From assembly GCF_000003815.2 (NCBI RefSeq), contig NC_049984.1:14865048-14929047 (forward strand): a stretch of DNA of 64,000 nucleotides, given 5' to 3'. Below, piece by piece: positions 22,905 through 35,389 of the stretch. Origin of the DNA: Branchiostoma floridae. Taxonomy: Eukaryota > Chordata > Leptocardii > Amphioxiformes > Branchiostomatidae. Under the pieces are notes generated by a model. The model had not been told where the DNA came from. It saw only the letters and a list, made by a program, of their open reading frames with translations, and did not search any database. The position numbers and the translations under genes were made by a program. Position 1 is the first letter of the stretch. Every line of letters starts with the position of its first letter.

Positions 22905-23620
22905 GGGAGAAGAGTTCAGAAAGGACTACAAGCGGCTGGCTGAGCTAAGGATATTGGTTGCTGATGTTTCTGTCCTCGCGCTAACAGCCACGGCCTCAGA
23001 CGATATTAAACAGGCCAAACATTATGTACCATGCAGTAAGCTGCAACCTACAACATGAAAAAGGAGTTCCACTGGCTGCTGTCTGAACTGAAAGGACAAT
23101 AATGCCGGAAGGTCATTATATACTGTAGAAACATCAAGTCATGCTCCCAAATGTATGAAGTTATTATGGACTTGTTGGAAGATGATGGATACAATCTTGA
23201 ACATGACCAGGCAAAGTCATATAAGAATACGTACGTATTATGTTCGTACAGCTGACACGAAGAAGAATTTTGTGCTGGAACAGTTCACAAAGACAGTTCG
23301 TATAACAATTGCCACAGCGGCATTTGGAATAAATGTGCCTGATGCATTTGCAGTTGTACATTGGGGGGCACTACGAAATGTTGAGGGGTTTTACCAGGTG
23401 ACTGGAAGAGCGGGCAGGGATGGTCGACCTGCTCATTCTACATCAGAGCAGAACTCTAGCAAAAGGTTCATGCTCACCCAGCATGGCTGCCTACTACAAG
23501 CTGGATAAGGAGTCTTGTAGGAAATATTTGATAGACTCTATCGCACTGAAGAGTTGTACCATTACAGAGGCGCTGTCAGTAGAACACACCTGTTATGACT
23601 CTTGTGGGTATAGTTCCACT
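22905..23620 (+). pseudogene. RecQ-like helicase copy 2, motifs III-VI and Zn site (frameshifted)
   Basis: After TTGACAG at 22,904 the frame completes the split Trp and reads GEEFRKDYKRLAELR, then VLALTATASDDIKQ (motif III). From about 23,055 it reads MKKEFHWLLSELKG, a TAA stop, then KVIIYCRNIKSCSQMYEVI (motif IV). A different frame carries NFVLEQFTKTVRITIATAAF, HWGALRNVEGFYQ and TGRAGRDGRP (motifs V-VI). A third frame carries SRTLAKGSCSPSMAAYYKL, ESCRKYLID and EHTCYDSCG, matching the RecQ zinc-binding cysteines. So there are at least two frameshifts and one stop: a clear pseudogene of a full RecQ helicase core. Confidence 0.8.
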
Positions 23621-23639
23621 CTACCTTGGCATGAAACAA

Positions 23640-23884
23640 ATTTAAACCTGTCATCTACTTCAGAAATCTCAGACGAAGAGCTTTTAAAACTAACAGGAGG
23701 ATGGAGGATACATGGCACACAAGTCTGCCCACACTCAGTAGGAACATAAATGCAAGAAAACTCCACTATACCGACACAGTTAAAGCCCATGTCACTCCAA
23801 AGTATGACACCTGCGGAAAGCTCTTTCACCACCCATCCTGTAAGCTGTTGAGAAGTCACCTCAGCCTTGTTATAGACAAATGTT
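23640..23884 (+). pseudogene. Tail of decayed helicase or adjacent gene
   Basis: Short frames continue after the zinc site: TSEISDEELLKLTG, then in another frame HVTPKYDTCGKLFHHPSC, ending at TGA near 23,884. There is no recognisable domain beyond paired Cys/His residues. Probably the C-terminal part of the same pseudogene. Confidence 0.3.
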
Positions 23885-24118
23885 GACTTTCCATGGATAA
23901 CTTAAGAGTAAAATGTTAACTTGAAAGTTATGTGTGTTACGAGAAGTGGATTGTTCATTCCTTGACAAAGACTGGAGCTGTTCGGTGAAAATTTGGGAGA
24001 GGCCAATTTTTGTGTTGCATATTACAGTTAAACTAGTTCATTAGGAGTAAAATGTGTTTCAAGTGTTAATGTCAGCTTTAATAACAATGTCTGAACCTGT
24101 TTAAATGCTACTTTACAG

Positions 24119-24310
24119 GAAACAACTCCAATGTACTGGATGAGTTCCTCCACCATGTTCACAGTACCAGTTTGACAGCAGCATTGCTGACACACATGAA
24201 GATGGAATCCAAAGCAGATGACTACTGGGGTGAGGAATGCATCGACGACATATATGGCCAAGTCTTTCCTACGGGCATTTGTGTGCAAGAAGAAACAGGA
24301 GAGCACAGCT
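24119..24310 (+). pseudogene. Second DUF6589-like exon fragment
   Basis: After CTTTACAG the frame reads NVLDEFLHHVHSTSLTAALL, THMKMESKADDYWGEECID and DIYGQVFPTG. This aligns with the exon at 17,983-18,145 (ALDEFLHHACRAHLTAALLQ). It shows a second, diverged copy of the DUF6589-like gene directly behind the decayed helicase. No other exons of this copy were found; it is cut short by a stop at about 24,310. Confidence 0.65.
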
Positions 24311-26480
24311 GACGACTCCACATACTCCCTTTTCCACATCTCTGCTGTACCACCTGATGCTGTATGTCGACCTCCGCCAGTCCATAAAGTATGATACAAG
24401 CGTATAACTTTGCTTATTATGAGAATCGCCACCGTATAAACACCTACGATGTTTGCCATGACAATAGAAAATGTATGTCAAAATTCTTTTTTATTTGAAG
24501 GAATTTCACAAGTGTCATCCCTGCGAACTATACATAGAACACATGACTCGAGGCAGTCACATTTAAGGACGAGATCGGAAAAAAACTCCGGTCCGAGTCC
24601 TTACTGTCATCCAAGCTTACTGTAGTAAAATGTAGATGTGAGTCCGTCTTTCTTGAGCAAACAAGATGGCAGACGCCGAAGAGTTGCACAGACTGTACAA
24701 TCTGATGTATCGATGTGTACTCTACCATCCGAAATGCCACTAGAAGACTTCCCAGAGAAAATGCTGCACTTAATTCCTTCTCTCTGAAGCGTGCCTGTAC
24801 ACGTCGATCTGGAGGTCAAGTTGGACTTCCTCGAGGAAGGTATAGACGACCTATCAGAATCATCCACATGCGGCAGCACTATTAGAATTCCGACTGGAAT
24901 ACCATACACTGAGTAGTCTCTCTGGTAGAGACTAACACTGATTTCAGACGAAGGTTGATTTTGTTATATTGGCACGGATCAGTCCTAAAAGAAAGTAAAA
25001 CTTGAAATTAAAAGGCCTACTACGCCGTGCTAACATACATGTGTATACCCCTAAGTCAATTCTCACATTTTACATCGGTAAATTCTGGATTGGGCTAACC
25101 AAGCCATGTTCACATTGCTGAGCAGCATTGCCAGAGCCATTCCACTATGATGCAAATTTTAAATGATCACAGTTGCCACAATGTCACATTTATTCAGCCA
25201 ATGTGGGATTATGTTTGAGTGCGTGCAAAGTGCATCTCAGTGGAATTTCACCAGGGTACATAACAATGCTGCTTATCAACTTCCAGTGCACAATTTCAAC
25301 CAAGCTGGGATAATCAAATGTAGGATGGACGTGAGAATTCAACGTAAATGTAACAGACACATTCAATATGAAGTTCTTCTTTCCTTCAAACATTTAGAGC
25401 TTTCCTTATGAGTATTTAGTCTTTGAAGTGTTAGCTGGTTTGTTTGTTAGTTTGATGTGTTTACTCTTGGAAACAATAGTTCTACCATCGCGCTCTACAG
25501 TATTCAGGTACCAATAATCTGTTCAAGCACTGTTCAAGCACTTAGTGACGTTACTTACTAGTTGTAAAATTGACACAAAGACAGCCAATGAAGGTGTCGG
25601 GACACTTAATTATGCGACTTAATGTGTAACTGCCAGCCTACGTTGAGGCAGAAGTTGTCTACACACAGTAGTCTCTTGCCACTGTGTGTTTACATTAACT
25701 TTTGATACACAGGAAAGACAACCTGTTTGATGCACATGAAAAAAACAACATATGACTCTGATAAAGAGCTACAGAATAAGTGCTTAACATATTTAAATAG
25801 AAAATCTCAAAACAAGCCTGTCAACATTTGATAGTGTCGTTCCTGAAAACTATAGAACACATATGCACAGATATAGGGCTACAGAATTTCCTATTCTACA
25901 GAATTCTCAAGACAGTCCTGAAGAGATCAGGTGGCCATCTGACATGCAAGTATGCAAAAGAAGTGCCACTAGCCGTTGGATAAGGTACGGAGATTCTGCA
26001 GCCAGCAGACCGTGAGACACACATCGCCATCCGCAGACATCAAAATCATGGTAGATCGCCTAGTAGAAGATTGTGTGTTCTGTGTCATTCCAGGAAGACG
26101 CCTTTTCTTGGGGAAAAAGTTTGAAGACCCAGTGACAAAGGGTGTCCAAAATATTACAGAAGGAAAGTGGTTGGAATAGTTTCTACAGAAAAGTCACATT
26201 TTGGAATATGACACAGACACGCAGGCTAATGCTACTGATGATGTCCTAGATACAGATGATTTGATGGATGAATAACTGAGAATGGTTATCGGTTCAAATT
26301 TGTAACATCCTTCAGAACTGGCCTTCTGTTTTTCTTATTCAGTTTCTCAGGGATGAAACTGTCAATAGTTGCTATGATTGTTTCGAGATAATGTTCTGAC
26401 ATTCCTGTAATGCCTTTGACCATTTTAAGGTCCTCAGATGTATGGATAGTGTGACAGTTGGCCTTAATTCTTTGTACCGT
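24311..26480. other. Mostly no gene recognised
   Basis: 24,650-24,912 has an exon-like stretch (MPLEDFPEKMLHLIPSL, then a stop, then VDLEVKLDFLEEGIDDLSES) without a family match. A short palindrome TAGTCTCTCTGGTAGAGACTA lies at about 24,914-24,934. 26,020-26,110 reads GRSPSRRLCVLCHSRKTPF, a Cys-x2-Cys tail weakly like the C-terminus of piggyBac proteins. On the minus strand, 26,286-26,492 reads IHTSEDLKMVKGITGMSEHY, weakly like the extreme C-terminus of RecQ-type proteins. None is firm. Confidence 0.4.
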
Positions 26481-26489
26481 ATCATCAGA

Positions 26490-26712
26490 CATGAAATTAA
26501 TACTGTTGATGTTTGGTTTTGCAACTGACAGCCCTGGAAGTCAAGGAGAATGCAAAACTCCCGTATAAGAGTAGGAAAGCGGAGTCTGGTGACAAAACAT
26601 TTAAGATAATTGATCAAGACTTGGGTATTCTGTGAAACAGGATAGTAAGGGCAGTTAGAGAAACCCTGGCAGATGTCGCCATCGCAATACCCTACTTCAG
26701 AACAAGGCACCC
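26490..26712 (+). repeat. Dispersed repeat family, copy 2 of 3
   Basis: The frame LTALEVKENAKLPYKSRKAE is followed by CAAGACTTGGGTATTCTGTG, AGGGCAGTTAGAGAAACCCT and ATACCCTACTTCAGAACAAG. The last blocks recur at 32,690-32,745 and 34,030-34,070. Stops interrupt it. Part of the decayed multi-copy exon family described at 32.5-34.7 kb. Confidence 0.6.
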
Positions 26713-29700
26713 CTAATAAGGGGTGAAGAGGTGTAAAAAGAACATACCAAAATTAGGGAGAGGCAGAAAGATTGTACTCCATTCACTTAAGATTGCCCAG
26801 GCCTGCCTTGCCAGATATCTCATTTAAATATGATTATTAGGTACTTGAATATTGAAATGAGCCAAGTGCGAGCACATAGCTTGTAAATATGCAGTAGTTT
26901 GAGTGATAATTGCCGCCTAGTGTCCCGCCTTCACTTTGCATCCCAATCAGGCGCTAATCTGTCCTGGTGAGGTAATTGCTCGCACTCAATATCTAAAATC
27001 TGAGGAATCTCAAAGTAAAGGACAAGACAGTCGTGTGTTTATACATACAGAATACTGGTTCATGGCCACTAATGATTTCGACAAAACAAGAAACAATACA
27101 CATCTGTGAAACGCAGAATGGGAATATGGGAATACACGCGCTTTGATTAACTTTCATTCTATTTTCTAATCGTCATTTCTTTTTTCTTATTGATTCATTT
27201 TCTTTAACCATAAATTTGACACTTAAATATGACACTTTTGAGTTTGTCAATCACAGCAAACATGGAAGCTTCTTTGTTCAATCCTAAATTTCAGCAGGGC
27301 AGCCATTGTAAAAGTTGTATTTGCCACGGCGTATGTGTAGTCTGGTCTTTTGTCTCTGTCCGGGTGTGAACGACAAACAAAAAGTACCTTCTTCACAACC
27401 AGGGAGAACTACAATCTAACCCATACAAAAGATGGGGAAAAAATCACAGTCTCATACACAGATAGATGTTTGAAGTATTTGACATGCTTCTGAAAGTTTT
27501 AACCACTCCCGCTGCTCTATAAACATTTATCAAAAATGTTATGCATCATACTTGAAGTGCTTCAGGTAAACTGCAAAAGAGCACAGCACAACATAAACAC
27601 ATTAAATAGAAGACACCCTATATATTTCTATATAAACTTCTTGCCCTAAATGACCAGACTTTTTTGCCCAATATAACAGTCGGGGAAAGGGCATTTCACC
27701 AACATGGGCGTTTCTGATAAGGGAAGCACAGGATCCTAGCTATAAAAAGAAAAGAACATACGAGTTGAATTAGTGTGGCTATTTTCCTTTGTCGGCCTAG
27801 ATCATATATATGGTTGTCTGCCTGGACCAACCGCCAAATAACACAACTTATTTACAATTGTCTTGGGGTAAATCTAGAAGGAGGAGACCAATGTCACTTT
27901 TTTCACGTTTTTCTACAAAAGTTTACACATCGAAGTATACTGTACATGCAGGGTGGATTTCAAATTCTTTTCATCATGGGCAATTTTACTCCGACAGCCC
28001 TAAACAAACATTCTAATCAGTAATGATAACAAACATGGCGACAGGCCAGAATCATTATGGCTGTAGATTGCATAGTATTCTCTAATGATTTGTTGTTCTC
28101 ATGGTCAGTTTTATACACTATTTCATGCAAACTATAGCGACCCGTATTATGCCTTATTTCTCAAAGCACACAATTTGGCTCTCTGTTCTATTCTGGAGCG
28201 TTCGAAAAAATTGTTGGACCAAAATCGCGTCATTTCATACCCCAGTTTGGCAGTATTGAGTCAAGGAGGTTGTAATGTATTGAGCAAGGGGGTTAATATC
28301 TGAGCTATATAACTTATCTCCAAGCAGAACTTGCGGTAGCATAAGATAGTATTAGTGAGGAGTTTCATTAGCCTCCGCCTTCCTTCCCAAGCTAATGATG
28401 CTATCTGATGCCACGGCAAACTCCCTTACTCGGCAAACCAAGCTCCTTGGGCAAAACCCCTTTCCCGGCGCATGAAAACGTAGCTAAAAGTTGGAAATCG
28501 CGAATCAACGCCCCCCCCCCCATCCCCAATAAAAACCAGCCCCGTTCGAAGACTGCAACAGAGGCAAAGTCGGACTTGTTTTGAGCGAATTTTGCTGAGT
28601 TTTTGCCGAATAGTACAGTCTCTTGACACCAGGGATTCAAAGCCGCGCTGCGGGGCCAAAATGCCCGGCCCAGTTGGTGGCGCTTGAACCCTACTTTTAC
28701 ATTTTGTACGGCTTTCTGGATGTGCATCTTGTAGAATCCATCTCCAACGTAAATAGAGAGACTGATTCTCTAAGACTGCCTAAAACTTTTCTCGTTCTAT
28801 GAGCATAATAACAATCTTGCTACAAAACAACTGTTTATACCAACAGACTAGTCTACGCATAACAATAAACCTTGGTTCTTTTGTCATGGCACAAGTGCAA
28901 ATTACAGCTAATTCCTTCCCATGGAGGTGCTAATTACGACCTGTCACGTTGAGTGATGGGCAGATTTACTAAAACATGGCTTACAGGGTAAAAATTGATG
29001 GTACAAACTTCAAACCTTTGTAGAAAACGGTAGCAATGGCTTAGAATGATTGAAAAGGAAATTAAATCGTTTGAAATGTCCTGTTCTACACTCAGGTGTA
29101 GTTGAATATATTGTATATGGTCTTTGTTTTTGAGTTATAAGGTGATTATAGAAAAGGGTACCCTAAAATTATATGCATAAATGTGAAAAAATCAATATTT
29201 TTCACAGAGCAGGAACATGTTTCTCAATAAATCTCACTAGTTCTGAAAGGGAACATATGTCAGTATGTACTAAAAAAATTTCATGTAATTTGCGCGTCGG
29301 GAATGGTTTTCTAGACTACATTTTGTTGGAAAAATTATACATCATAATAAATTGTAATATCTCAAAATTCAGAGTATGTAACTTCATAAATGACTCATGT
29401 TTGCATTCTTATAGTTGTGTTTTTCGTATACACCAGATTTGAGGCATTTTCAAGCTTCAATGACGGAGTTATGACAATTTTCCTACAGGACATTGAAAGT
29501 AGTGCTCATATGCCCTGGGCCATCTTAAGTCAACAGAGTAAGGAAGTCTGATTCAGACTCAGACGTGCCATTGTCAAAATACCAATAGATGAACATTGGT
29601 TGAATTGGATTACATGTACATAAGGAAAGTAGTGTATCATGGTTTGGTTTAGTCCATTGAGATCTCAATTAGTAATACTCTTACTGGAGTCCACATTAAA

Positions 29701-30143
29701 ACGAATCAAAATATAACAGAATTATGCACATAAAATAATAATCTTTTGAAACATACTAAAGGATATTGTACCTCAAGGATTTATTCTAGGCCTAGGTTGT
29801 AAGTAGTCGACTCTCTGAGATAGTTGTGTGAAGTGCATTGTTTATGGTTCTTAGGTAACCTATGTCATACATACATGTTGTACATTGTATATCCTGGTTT
29901 TGCAGTGGCCACCATTCCCATATCTCACCATAACCAAATTGTTTAATGTATGCATTTCTCTTATCATCCAGAAAAGATGTGTGAAACTGATGCTACATCA
30001 CTCGAAATCATTAGCATAATTTGGCAAAAAAAAAGTAGTAGAAATCTAGTCTAAAAGGTGCTTAAGAAAATGTACTACTGTATGCTATCACATGCCCCAT
30101 GACACTAAAAAATCTCAGCATGTAGTGCTTGATTCTCTTACAG
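26713..30143. other. No gene recognised
   Basis: There are short ORFs only. A GC-skewed patch around 28,440-28,680 has an 11-C run and overlapping minus-strand ORFs. I see no domain, TIR or tandem array that I can support. Confidence 0.5.
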
Positions 30144-30231
30144 GATATCTCGGACCAGCAGTCTGCGCTCAAATGGACAATGGGACGGAATTTCGGAGCC
30201 ATGTTCATAAGCTATTTAAAATACCGGGGTG
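30144..30231 (+). pseudogene. Integrase-like (DDE) fragment
   Basis: After TCTTACAG the frame reads YLGPAVCAQMDNGTEFRSHV and HKLFKIPG, then TGA. QxDNGxEF is the signature around the second catalytic Asp of rve-type integrases (LTR elements, Polintons, Ginger-like). The final Glu block is not seen. A small isolated remnant. Confidence 0.45.
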
Positions 30232-30669
30232 ATCAGAAGTGCTTCCTATCATCTTTAATCAAACGGCAAGGTCAGTAAAAGGGAAATTACTAAATGAGAA
30301 GCACTTAAAACAATTCAGTTATAAAGGTGGAACTCCAGTTTTCTCTTATCATGTTAAGCTCAGTTTCGGATAGTTCATTCCTCTGCAAGATTGTTGTTTT
30401 AATATGAGGTACAGTCATGGCCTTCAAGTTGCTGATCAGCATATCTAGCTTTTCTAATCCTACTACGAAGACTTCAGTAGCAACCTGTTAGAACACCCCC
30501 TTTCCCAGCATACAGTCCTTAGCAAATGCTGAAAAACTCGAATCAGCCCCTTCCCCAATGCTAGAGCTCCCGATGTCTGCGAAGGAGCCTATGATATGTG
30601 TTGGTTCACAAAACCTTGCCATTACACATTTGGTGCCAAATATAAATCGGTATCTATTTTATTTCTATA

Positions 30670-32760
30670 GGACTGGTGGAAAGACAACAAAGGAGTTGGA
30701 AAAATACATGGATTATGACTTCGGAACGGTGACTGGAACTAGGTACAAAACCTTGAAAGTATGCCAGACTGCATAACACTTCACCACACAAAGCCTTTAG
30801 ATTTTTTTGGGCGTCGCCTCAAGGGCTAGCCTAATAGTATAGAGGCTTCATGTCAATTTTCCACCCACGAGGTCATGTATGGCCGGCCATAAACACCTAT
30901 CTGCTTCACAGCCAAATGAATTTAAACTACACAAGGCCAAAAAGGTTACATGTGAAGCAATTATTGACAATAAAACAAATTAAGAATGCAGTCCATATTA
31001 TCATGATGATTATGTGGGAAAGTGAAGATTACCACTTTTCATTGTTTCAAATCTCTGGTGAGGATTAGCACTTAATTGACTTAAAGCTCAATACAGCATA
31101 CTGATCCGTTTCCTTTCTTAATAGATTAGTATTTCATACGACAAAGAAGAACAGACGAGGGGCTTGTGGGTGGCTCATCTTAAACAAAACATGACACACA
31201 AGTCGCAGAAGGAATAATTAGGCGGTATCTCAAAGCCCTGTACTCATTAGAGGAAAAGGTGCTTGCCAGAATTCCGTGTAAGGCATCAAAAAAAGTAAAC
31301 AACGAGGGCGGTACAGGCAACAATTCTGAAGAGGAATCCAACAACACACAGGTATGGTAAAAACCTGCAAATGCAATTACAACTGAATCATTGGTGTGCA
31401 TTAAGTTTGTCAATTTGGATGGAAACAACCATTCTTCATAAATGGTAACTCACTTGTATGCACATTGAATTTGATTTGTACAAAATCAGCTACATAGCAC
31501 ATGATGGAAAGTGTTAGAAGACAATCCTTAGCGCCAACGACCTGACTGCAACTACATATGAGATGGAGGAGATAAAGGAGAGGGAATCTGTTGACCTAGG
31601 TGATTACGATCCCAATTTGAAGTTATCAGTTCTGCATTCACTCACTGCAGTTGCTAAGAAAAAAACGCGAATTGTCTGTTTCCATGATATGCACCATACA
31701 ACATTGATGGAAAGTAACACACTTATAATGTCCAATTACTGATTAAAATATACAGCCTTAGCTTAAATAGGTAAATTGTCTTTCTAGAGTGTCACTTCTT
31801 AAATTATTTCCAAACCTTTCTTACAGCGAGACGGAAGGGACTACAAGCATGCTCTCACTGAGGTGATGTGCTTCCCCGCTACATAATAATCAGCCCCACT
31901 TGTGGACAAGTCAGTTGAAGTTCACAAGGCAACTTATGAAAATGGAGGTACACATTGAGCAAAATGAAGGGACGAAATTGAACTTCCTCAGTACATGCCA
32001 CTGATAAACCAAGCATCGTAGAATGCATTGCTAGAGGTGAACTAAAGATGGCACCACGGAATATGTTCACTTGTGAGGCATTAGTAGAAGAGATAAAGTC
32101 CCAGTCACTAAATCTTTTGGAAGAAAAATATAAAACTGACACCTATAAATTGTGACTTCATTTGACGGAAAACCAGTGCGCTTGACCTAGAGAACTAATC
32201 CTTTGATAAATTCCAATCAGACCTGAAGCAATTGTTACCATTCTTAGTAAAGCAACTAACAACTCTAGAAACCTACCTACCTACCTACCTAGTCCCTTGA
32301 CCTCTAGAAACCACATCTGTGCTTCAGTAGCCATACGTGGCCGGAACAATCAGCTCTCGTGTACAACACAAGAAAATGGACGATCGGATTGAAGCAGTGG
32401 GAGTTGACGAGCACATGTGGGAAAGATTTAAAAGCAATGAAGAAGTTGGAAGCACACACTCTGAAAAATCAGCAATCTAATGGATACGTAGTTACCTCAC
32501 CAAGTGGATACGTAGTTACTTTTGAAACAGTAAATAAAATTAATACTTTTGTTGTGTGGGTTTGCAACTGACTGCACTGGAAGTCAAGGAGAATGCAAAA
32601 CTCCTATAAGAGTAGGAATGCGGAGTCTGGTGACAAAACATTTAATATACTTCAAAGAGGTGTCAAGTATTCTGTGATACGTAGGATAGTAAGGGCAGTT
32701 AGAGAAACCCTGCTAGAACCCTACTTCAGAAACAAGGCACCACTAATTCCGACATGGCTC
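30670..32760 (+). pseudogene. Decayed exon blocks shared with 35.4-36.2 kb
   Basis: Pieces recur elsewhere. About 30,895-30,970 (CAAATGAATTTAAACTACAC) matches 36,170-36,220. 31,541-32,150 (GACCTGACTGCAACTACATA, RIVCFHDMHHTTLM, GACGGAAGGGACTACAAGC) matches 35,398-36,150. 32,540-32,760 is repeat copy 3. The block at 30,670-30,727 reads RTGGKTTKELEKYMDYDFG. No frame stays open; I do not recognise the domain. Confidence 0.5.
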
Positions 32761-34790
32761 ATGTAGTTTATGAGCGTAGCCAGATCAACCTCACTGATCT
32801 AACTGGACACCCTGGAGCTGAAACTCGTGAACACTGTCCTTGCGTCAGATATAGACACTGATGGAAAAATGGAGAAGATCCTTTGCCGTTTGCTGACAAC
32901 AGCTGAATCATGTGTTGATACTTGATGGATACTATAATTATTGCAAATCACGAGTAAATAACTGGTGTTGACTGATACATTTTACATTTTACTATTTCCG
33001 TATACGTTTGAAACTAGATATATATTGCTATACTCCGAATCGTGATGTACTCCCTTATTTTCAAGTGTATACAAGGTCAGTATAGCCCCGAAAATATTTT
33101 TTCCTTCTGCTGCACTACTTTTGATCACTTATATCTCAAGTCGGGAGCTGAATAGATACACCACAAACTCTTGACTTTCATGTTACGGTGAATTTATTTA
33201 CACTAAAACAATGTGGTTGGTTGATGGCTTGGTTGGTTGTTGACAAACCGTCTCAAAGAATTGTGTTTTGTTACGTCTTTCCTACAACTCTGTCTATAAT
33301 TTTTCAGAATGCAGTGCCATGGCATGCTGTACAACATGGTCAGGCGGGAGGGGAGATTGTTCGCTTAGGGGTCTATATAACATCAGAGACTGGCTCAAGC
33401 CGCCGATAGCGACAATAAAGGGACAATCCCAGCCTGGTCAGTTCCGATTCCGTTTAAGCAAGGAGGACCCTGATGTAGTTGACATGTTTTACCGAAAGGG
33501 ACAGGGCCAACTTTGGAATAAACTAAAAAATGGAATGTTTAAGAGATCAGGTCTGCAAAACCCGTTCGGCCTACACGAATACCGAAAATCATTCCTGTCT
33601 CCTTTCAAAATAGAAACATCGATGCACAAAAGCTATTAGACGAGAAGCTACCAAAATGGATCCCTTATCTTTACTCTGCCCAGGAACAATTCGTGTGGGA
33701 AAATTATCTAGGTCAGATGATCAAATCAGGTAAAAGCGCTACAGCTATGGCAGCATATTCTCAAGTTGGGACAGGATGGGTCCTGACCAAACTTCTACGG
33801 TACGTTGAACAAAACTGTGACGATGAGGAGTCAGCAGTCCCTGATGACCTGAGAAACTTGCTGGAGACAGAGAACCCAGAGGTAACGGATACTTGATGGA
33901 ATTGACCTGTTGATAAAACTATCTTTGTAATCTGATACTACATATATTGACATAATAATATGAAATCGTGATTAACGGGATGTGGAACACCTGTATATTG
34001 TCTACTTTGCAGCAACTGTTACTCTTCAGAATGAAACCCTGCTAGTACCCTACTTCAGAAACAAGGCACCACTAATTCCAGTCATGGCTGATGGAGTTCA
34101 TAGCGTAGCCAGACTGACCTCGCAGATCTGTCCGGACACCCTGGAGTTGAAACTCGTGAACACTGTCCTTGCGTCAGATATGGACACAGATGGAAGAATG
34201 GAGATGGTGGAGAAGATCCTTCGCCGTTTGCTGACAACAGTCCAGAGTAAGCTAAATCATCTGTTGATACTTGATGGATACTATAATTATTGCAAATCAC
34301 GAGTAAATAACTCGTGTTGACTGATACATTTTACCATTTCCGTATACATTTGAAACTCGATATATATTGCTATACTGCGAATCGTGATGTACTCGCCTTA
34401 TTTTCAAGTGTTTATTTGTACAAGGTCAGCCCAGCCGCGAAAATATGTTTTTCCTTCTGCTGCACTACTTTTGATCACTTATCTCTCAAGTCGGGAACTG
34501 AATAGATATACCACGAACTCTTGATTTTCATGTTCCGGTGAATTTATTTACACTAAAACAATGTGGTTGGTTGATGGCTTGGTTGGTTGTTGACAAACCG
34601 TCTCATAGAATTATGTTTTGTTACGTCTTTCCTACTTATCTCAAACCCTTTTTATTTTTTCAGAATGCAGAGCAATGCTGTACAACATGGTCAGGCGGAA
34701 GGGGAGACTGTTCGACCAGCGCCAGCGGAAGAATACGAGTTGCTAGCAGTTGACATCCTGGATGCTGCTGAGTGATGGTAGCCCCTGAAA
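32690..34790 (+). repeat. ~1.35-kb tandem duplication with exon fragments
   Basis: 32,700-33,370 and 34,040-34,715 are close copies at an offset of about 1,350 bp. GAATTTATTTACACTAAAAC is at 33,189 and 34,539. The first copy has lost the frame. The second reads ETLLVPYFRNKAPLIPVMAD, ICPDTLELKLVNTVLASDMD and MEMVEKILRRLLTTVQS, and its last block ends in a stop (EEYELLAVDILDAAE). Between the copies, 33,370-33,890 reads GQFRFRLSKEDPDVVDMFYR and YLGQMIKSGKSATAMAAYSQ, ending at a GTAACG donor. Domain unknown. Confidence 0.65.
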
Positions 34791-34809
34791 TACTTTTGAC
34801 TTTTAATCT

Positions 34810-35348
34810 TTGTATACCTGTCAATGCAAAGCATGTGGCGGTTGGCAACGCCGAGTAGTTCTTCAAAAGTTCTTTGTTTCTGTAAAGCATGTGGCGGTAC
34901 GAAGTACGTTTCTGAGAGGGCATATCGTGACCACGCGCGGGAAAACAGTTGGCAAAACGTCAGAGGCAAATGTATTGGCGCCGGCGATAAACCAACCATA
35001 ATGATAACAGTTCTACTTGAAGACCAACATGACATCAGGAACGGGCCAATAATCTTCACTACCGGACCCTTGTCCCTCAAATGGACACAGATTGGCTTCA
35101 CATCCCGTTATTTGAAAATAAAGGCCGACAATGCCAGTGTATCGCAGAAATGTATTTCGGAGATCCTGTCTCTTTTCAAAACAGTATCGGACGAGTCTCT
35201 TCTGTCCTCTACGGCGTGCCAGAAATTACCCGACAACTTCAAAGGCATGGTGAGAGGGTATAAGAAGACGTGCCGAGGTTCATTTCGGACATACAAGAGA
35301 CTGCGAGATGAAAAGAAATGTACGGCATTCAAGGATTCTTCAATGTAA
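34810..35348 (+). CDS. Unidentified exon with N-terminal Cys/His motif
   Basis: The open frame reads CFCKACGGTKYVSERAYRDH, then PTIMITVLLEDQHDIRNGPI, ISEILSLFKTVSDESLLSS and YKKTCRGSFRTYKRLRDEKK, ending at a possible GTAAGT donor at 35,345. CxxCG...YxSERxYxxH resembles the Cys/His module found at the start of several metazoan transposase-like proteins. No catalytic domain is visible. It is the longest intact frame in the 30-36 kb block. Confidence 0.4.
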
Positions 35349-35389
35349 GTCTGTTCGTTGTTTCTGCTTTGTGTATTGCAAATAGCGCA

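Noticed and set aside
33188-34753. Two ORFs starting MNLFTLKQCGWLMAWL
   Set aside because: They are intron sequence shared by a tandem duplication; the openness is shared ancestry, not evidence of coding.
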